Assembly (NCBI GenBank): GCA_018109965.1
Contig: JAGBFE010000062.1
Location: 1-5,557 of the forward strand
Source: Oscillospiraceae bacterium
GTDB taxonomy: Bacteria > Bacillota_A > Clostridia > Oscillospirales > Ruminococcaceae
DNA: 5,557 nt
Direction of reading: 5' to 3'
Part shown: piece after piece, positions 4,341-5,557 of the stretch
Position numbering within the stretch: position 1 is the stretch's first letter
Layout of the letters: each line of letters starts with the position of its first letter
Translations under genes and position numbers: made by a program
Notes under the pieces: model-generated
What the model saw: only the letters and a program-made list of their open reading frames with translations
What the model was told of the DNA's origin: nothing
Database searches by the model: none

Positions 4341-5411
4341 ATGCCATTCTTAATTGTACGAAACGACATAACCAAAATGAACGTTGATGCCATTGTCAAT
4401 GCTGCCAACAACAGCCTGCTTGGCGGTGGCGGTGTTGACGGTGCAATTCATCGTGCTGCAGGTCAGCAGCTGTTGGAAGAATGCCGCACTCTTCACGGCT
4501 GTGCAACGGGTGATGCAAAGATAACCAAAGGCTACAATCTGCCTGCAAAATATGTTATCCATACAGTCGGTCCCATATGGGAGAGTGGCGGTTACAACAA
4601 AAAAGAACTGCTGACAAGCTGTTACCGCAAGAGCCTTGAACTTGCAAAAAAGGCGGGCTGTAAAAGTGTGGCTTTCCCGCTTATCTCTGCAGGTGCATAT
4701 GGGTATCCCAAAGATCAGGCACTGCGTGTAGCTATTGATGCCATCACGGGTTTTCTCTCCCGCAATGATATGCTGGTTTACATAGTTATTTTTGATAAGG
4801 AAAGCTTCAGAATCAGCGAAAAACTTGTGGCTGATATCCGTCAGTATATTGATGATAACTACGTTAATGAACACGAAGATAAACTGGAAATCCGCATACG
4901 CCGTTCCATTTTCAGCAAAGCCAAAAACGCTTTTGGTATTGATGAAAACAAGGATTTTGAAGTTGGTGCTGCCTGCGAAAAAATGGCAGAACCTTCAGTA
5001 TTATGCACAACATCATCCTCTGCTATGGGCAGCAAGCCTTCCCGTCCGCTTGATGACTATATCCGGGAGATTGACGAAAGCTTTTCCGAAATGCTGCTTC
5101 GCAAAATCAGCGAAAAAGGCATGAAGGACAGCGAGTGCTACAAAAAGGCAAATATCGACCGCAAACTGTTCAGCAAAATCAAAAATGACAAGCTGTACAA
5201 ACCAAGCAAACCTACTGCCATTGCTTTTGCAATCGCACTGGAACTTTCCCTTGGTGAAACAGAAGAACTGCTGCGAAAGGCAGGTTTTGCCCTGTCCCAT
5301 TCAAGCAAGTTTGATATTATCATCGAATATTTTATCCGCAATAAAAACTACAATGTGTTTGATATAAACGACGCATTGTTTGAATTTGACCAGCCGCTGC
5401 TGGGGTGCTAA
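4341..5411 (+). CDS. Macro-domain (ADP-ribose-binding) protein with C-terminal HTH/XRE-like domain
   Basis: Residues 1 to about 170 of this 356-residue protein are a MacroD-type macro domain: [27 protein letters not shown] (split here as [13 protein letters not shown] at 15-27 and [14 protein letters not shown] at 28-41), KYVIHTVGP (70-78), and the phosphate loop [11 protein letters not shown] (113-123). N20, N23 and D33 match the catalytic and ribose-contacting positions of MacroD enzymes, which remove ADP-ribose from acidic residues and deacetylate O-acetyl-ADP-ribose. After a variable, serine-rich linker (about 180-238) comes a helical domain (about 247-356) with [43 protein letters not shown] and [16 protein letters not shown], which resembles an XRE-type helix-turn-helix fold. 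I chose ATG 4341, with GAGG 7 nt upstream, because the macro fold begins at MPFLIV; an in-frame TTG at 4326 has no site. Whether the C-terminal part binds DNA or a protein is unknown. Confidence 0.88.
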   Translation: MPFLIVRNDITKMNVDAIVNAANNSLLGGGGVDGAIHRAAGQQLLEECRTLHGCATGDAKITKGYNLPAKYVIHTVGPIWESGGYNKKELLTSCYRKSLELAKKAGCKSVAFPLISAGAYGYPKDQALRVAIDAITGFLSRNDMLVYIVIFDKESFRISEKLVADIRQYIDDNYVNEHEDKLEIRIRRSIFSKAKNAFGIDENKDFEVGAACEKMAEPSVLCTTSSSAMGSKPSRPLDDYIREIDESFSEMLLRKISEKGMKDSECYKKANIDRKLFSKIKNDKLYKPSKPTAIAFAIALELSLGETEELLRKAGFALSHSSKFDIIIEYFIRNKNYNVFDINDALFEFDQPLLGC

Positions 5412-5436
5412 ACAAAATAGTTATAATTAAAGTATT

Positions 5437-5469
5437 AAAAAGGCAACCTACTAACAGGTTGCCTTTTTT
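5437..5469. terminator. Bidirectional intrinsic terminator between converging genes
   Basis: A 13-bp perfect stem, 5437-5449 with 5456-5468, has loop ACTAAC, a T run on the right and an A run on the left. The core is AGGCAACCT/AGGTTGCCT. It serves the macro-domain gene on the + strand and, by symmetry, the - strand gene that ends at 5477. Confidence 0.9.
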
Positions 5470-5476
5470 ACAATAT

Positions 5477-5557
5477 TTATTCTTCATTCTTTTTTCTGTA
5501 GATATCAATAGGGGTTCCGTCGATATTATACCATTCCGCCCAACCATTAATAGCCAT
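5477..5557 (-). CDS. C-terminal end of a - strand gene entering from the right edge
   Basis: Read on the - strand from the window edge, the frame gives a 26-residue tail, starting AINGWAEWYNIDGTP after an edge methionine and ending RKKNEE, with stop TAA at 5477-5479. The ATG falls exactly on the edge, so it may be an internal methionine of a longer protein. The convergent terminator immediately beyond the stop supports a real gene. No family can be named from this fragment. Confidence 0.5.
   Translation of the reverse strand: MAINGWAEWYNIDGTPIDIYRKKNEE

Overview
The window suggests a low-to-moderate GC member of the Firmicutes, probably a gut clostridial lineage. This is an inference from strong Shine-Dalgarno sequences, sigma-A-type promoters, T-tailed intrinsic terminators and the type of macro-domain protein present; no taxonomic marker gene is included.

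Positions 1 to about 1580 hold no convincing protein gene but are unusually rich in ordered RNA-like structure on the + strand. The clearest part, 1120-1580, is a head-to-tail series of five RNA-like units. Each is closed by a stem of the form A(A/G)AG-N(3-7) ... N(3-7)-CTT(T) followed by G. The variable part of the stem differs between units but always pairs, which is covariation visible by eye. Four of the five share the motif ACAGCAA just inside the stem. Units with the same closing rule also occur at 875-984 and at the very left edge (2-44). Other pieces look like parts of tRNA: an initiator-tRNA-like anticodon arm with a CAU loop at 216-232, and T-arm-like hairpins at 385-401 and 1174-1190. 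I interpret 1-1580 as an array of degenerate tRNA-like or Y-RNA-like noncoding RNAs.

The array runs straight into a 492-residue DUF2828-type protein (1595-3073): an N-terminal helical region plus a C-terminal von Willebrand factor A domain with an intact metal site. This is the general architecture of Ro60/TROVE proteins, which bind Y RNAs and misfolded RNAs. A strong terminator follows.

Two further + strand genes follow, each with its own promoter and terminator: a 283-residue multi-pass membrane protein of unknown function (3294-4145), and a 356-residue protein with an ADP-ribose-binding macro domain fused to a C-terminal HTH/XRE-like domain (4341-5411). A converging gene on the - strand enters from the right edge and ends at 5477.

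The most interesting hypothesis is a Ro60-like ribonucleoprotein system. A vWA/HEAT-like protein would be encoded with, and bind, a long array of tRNA-like RNAs, possibly in an RNA-stress or conflict island with an ADP-ribose-processing protein. The proximity, structures and protein motifs are seen directly; the functional link is inference.
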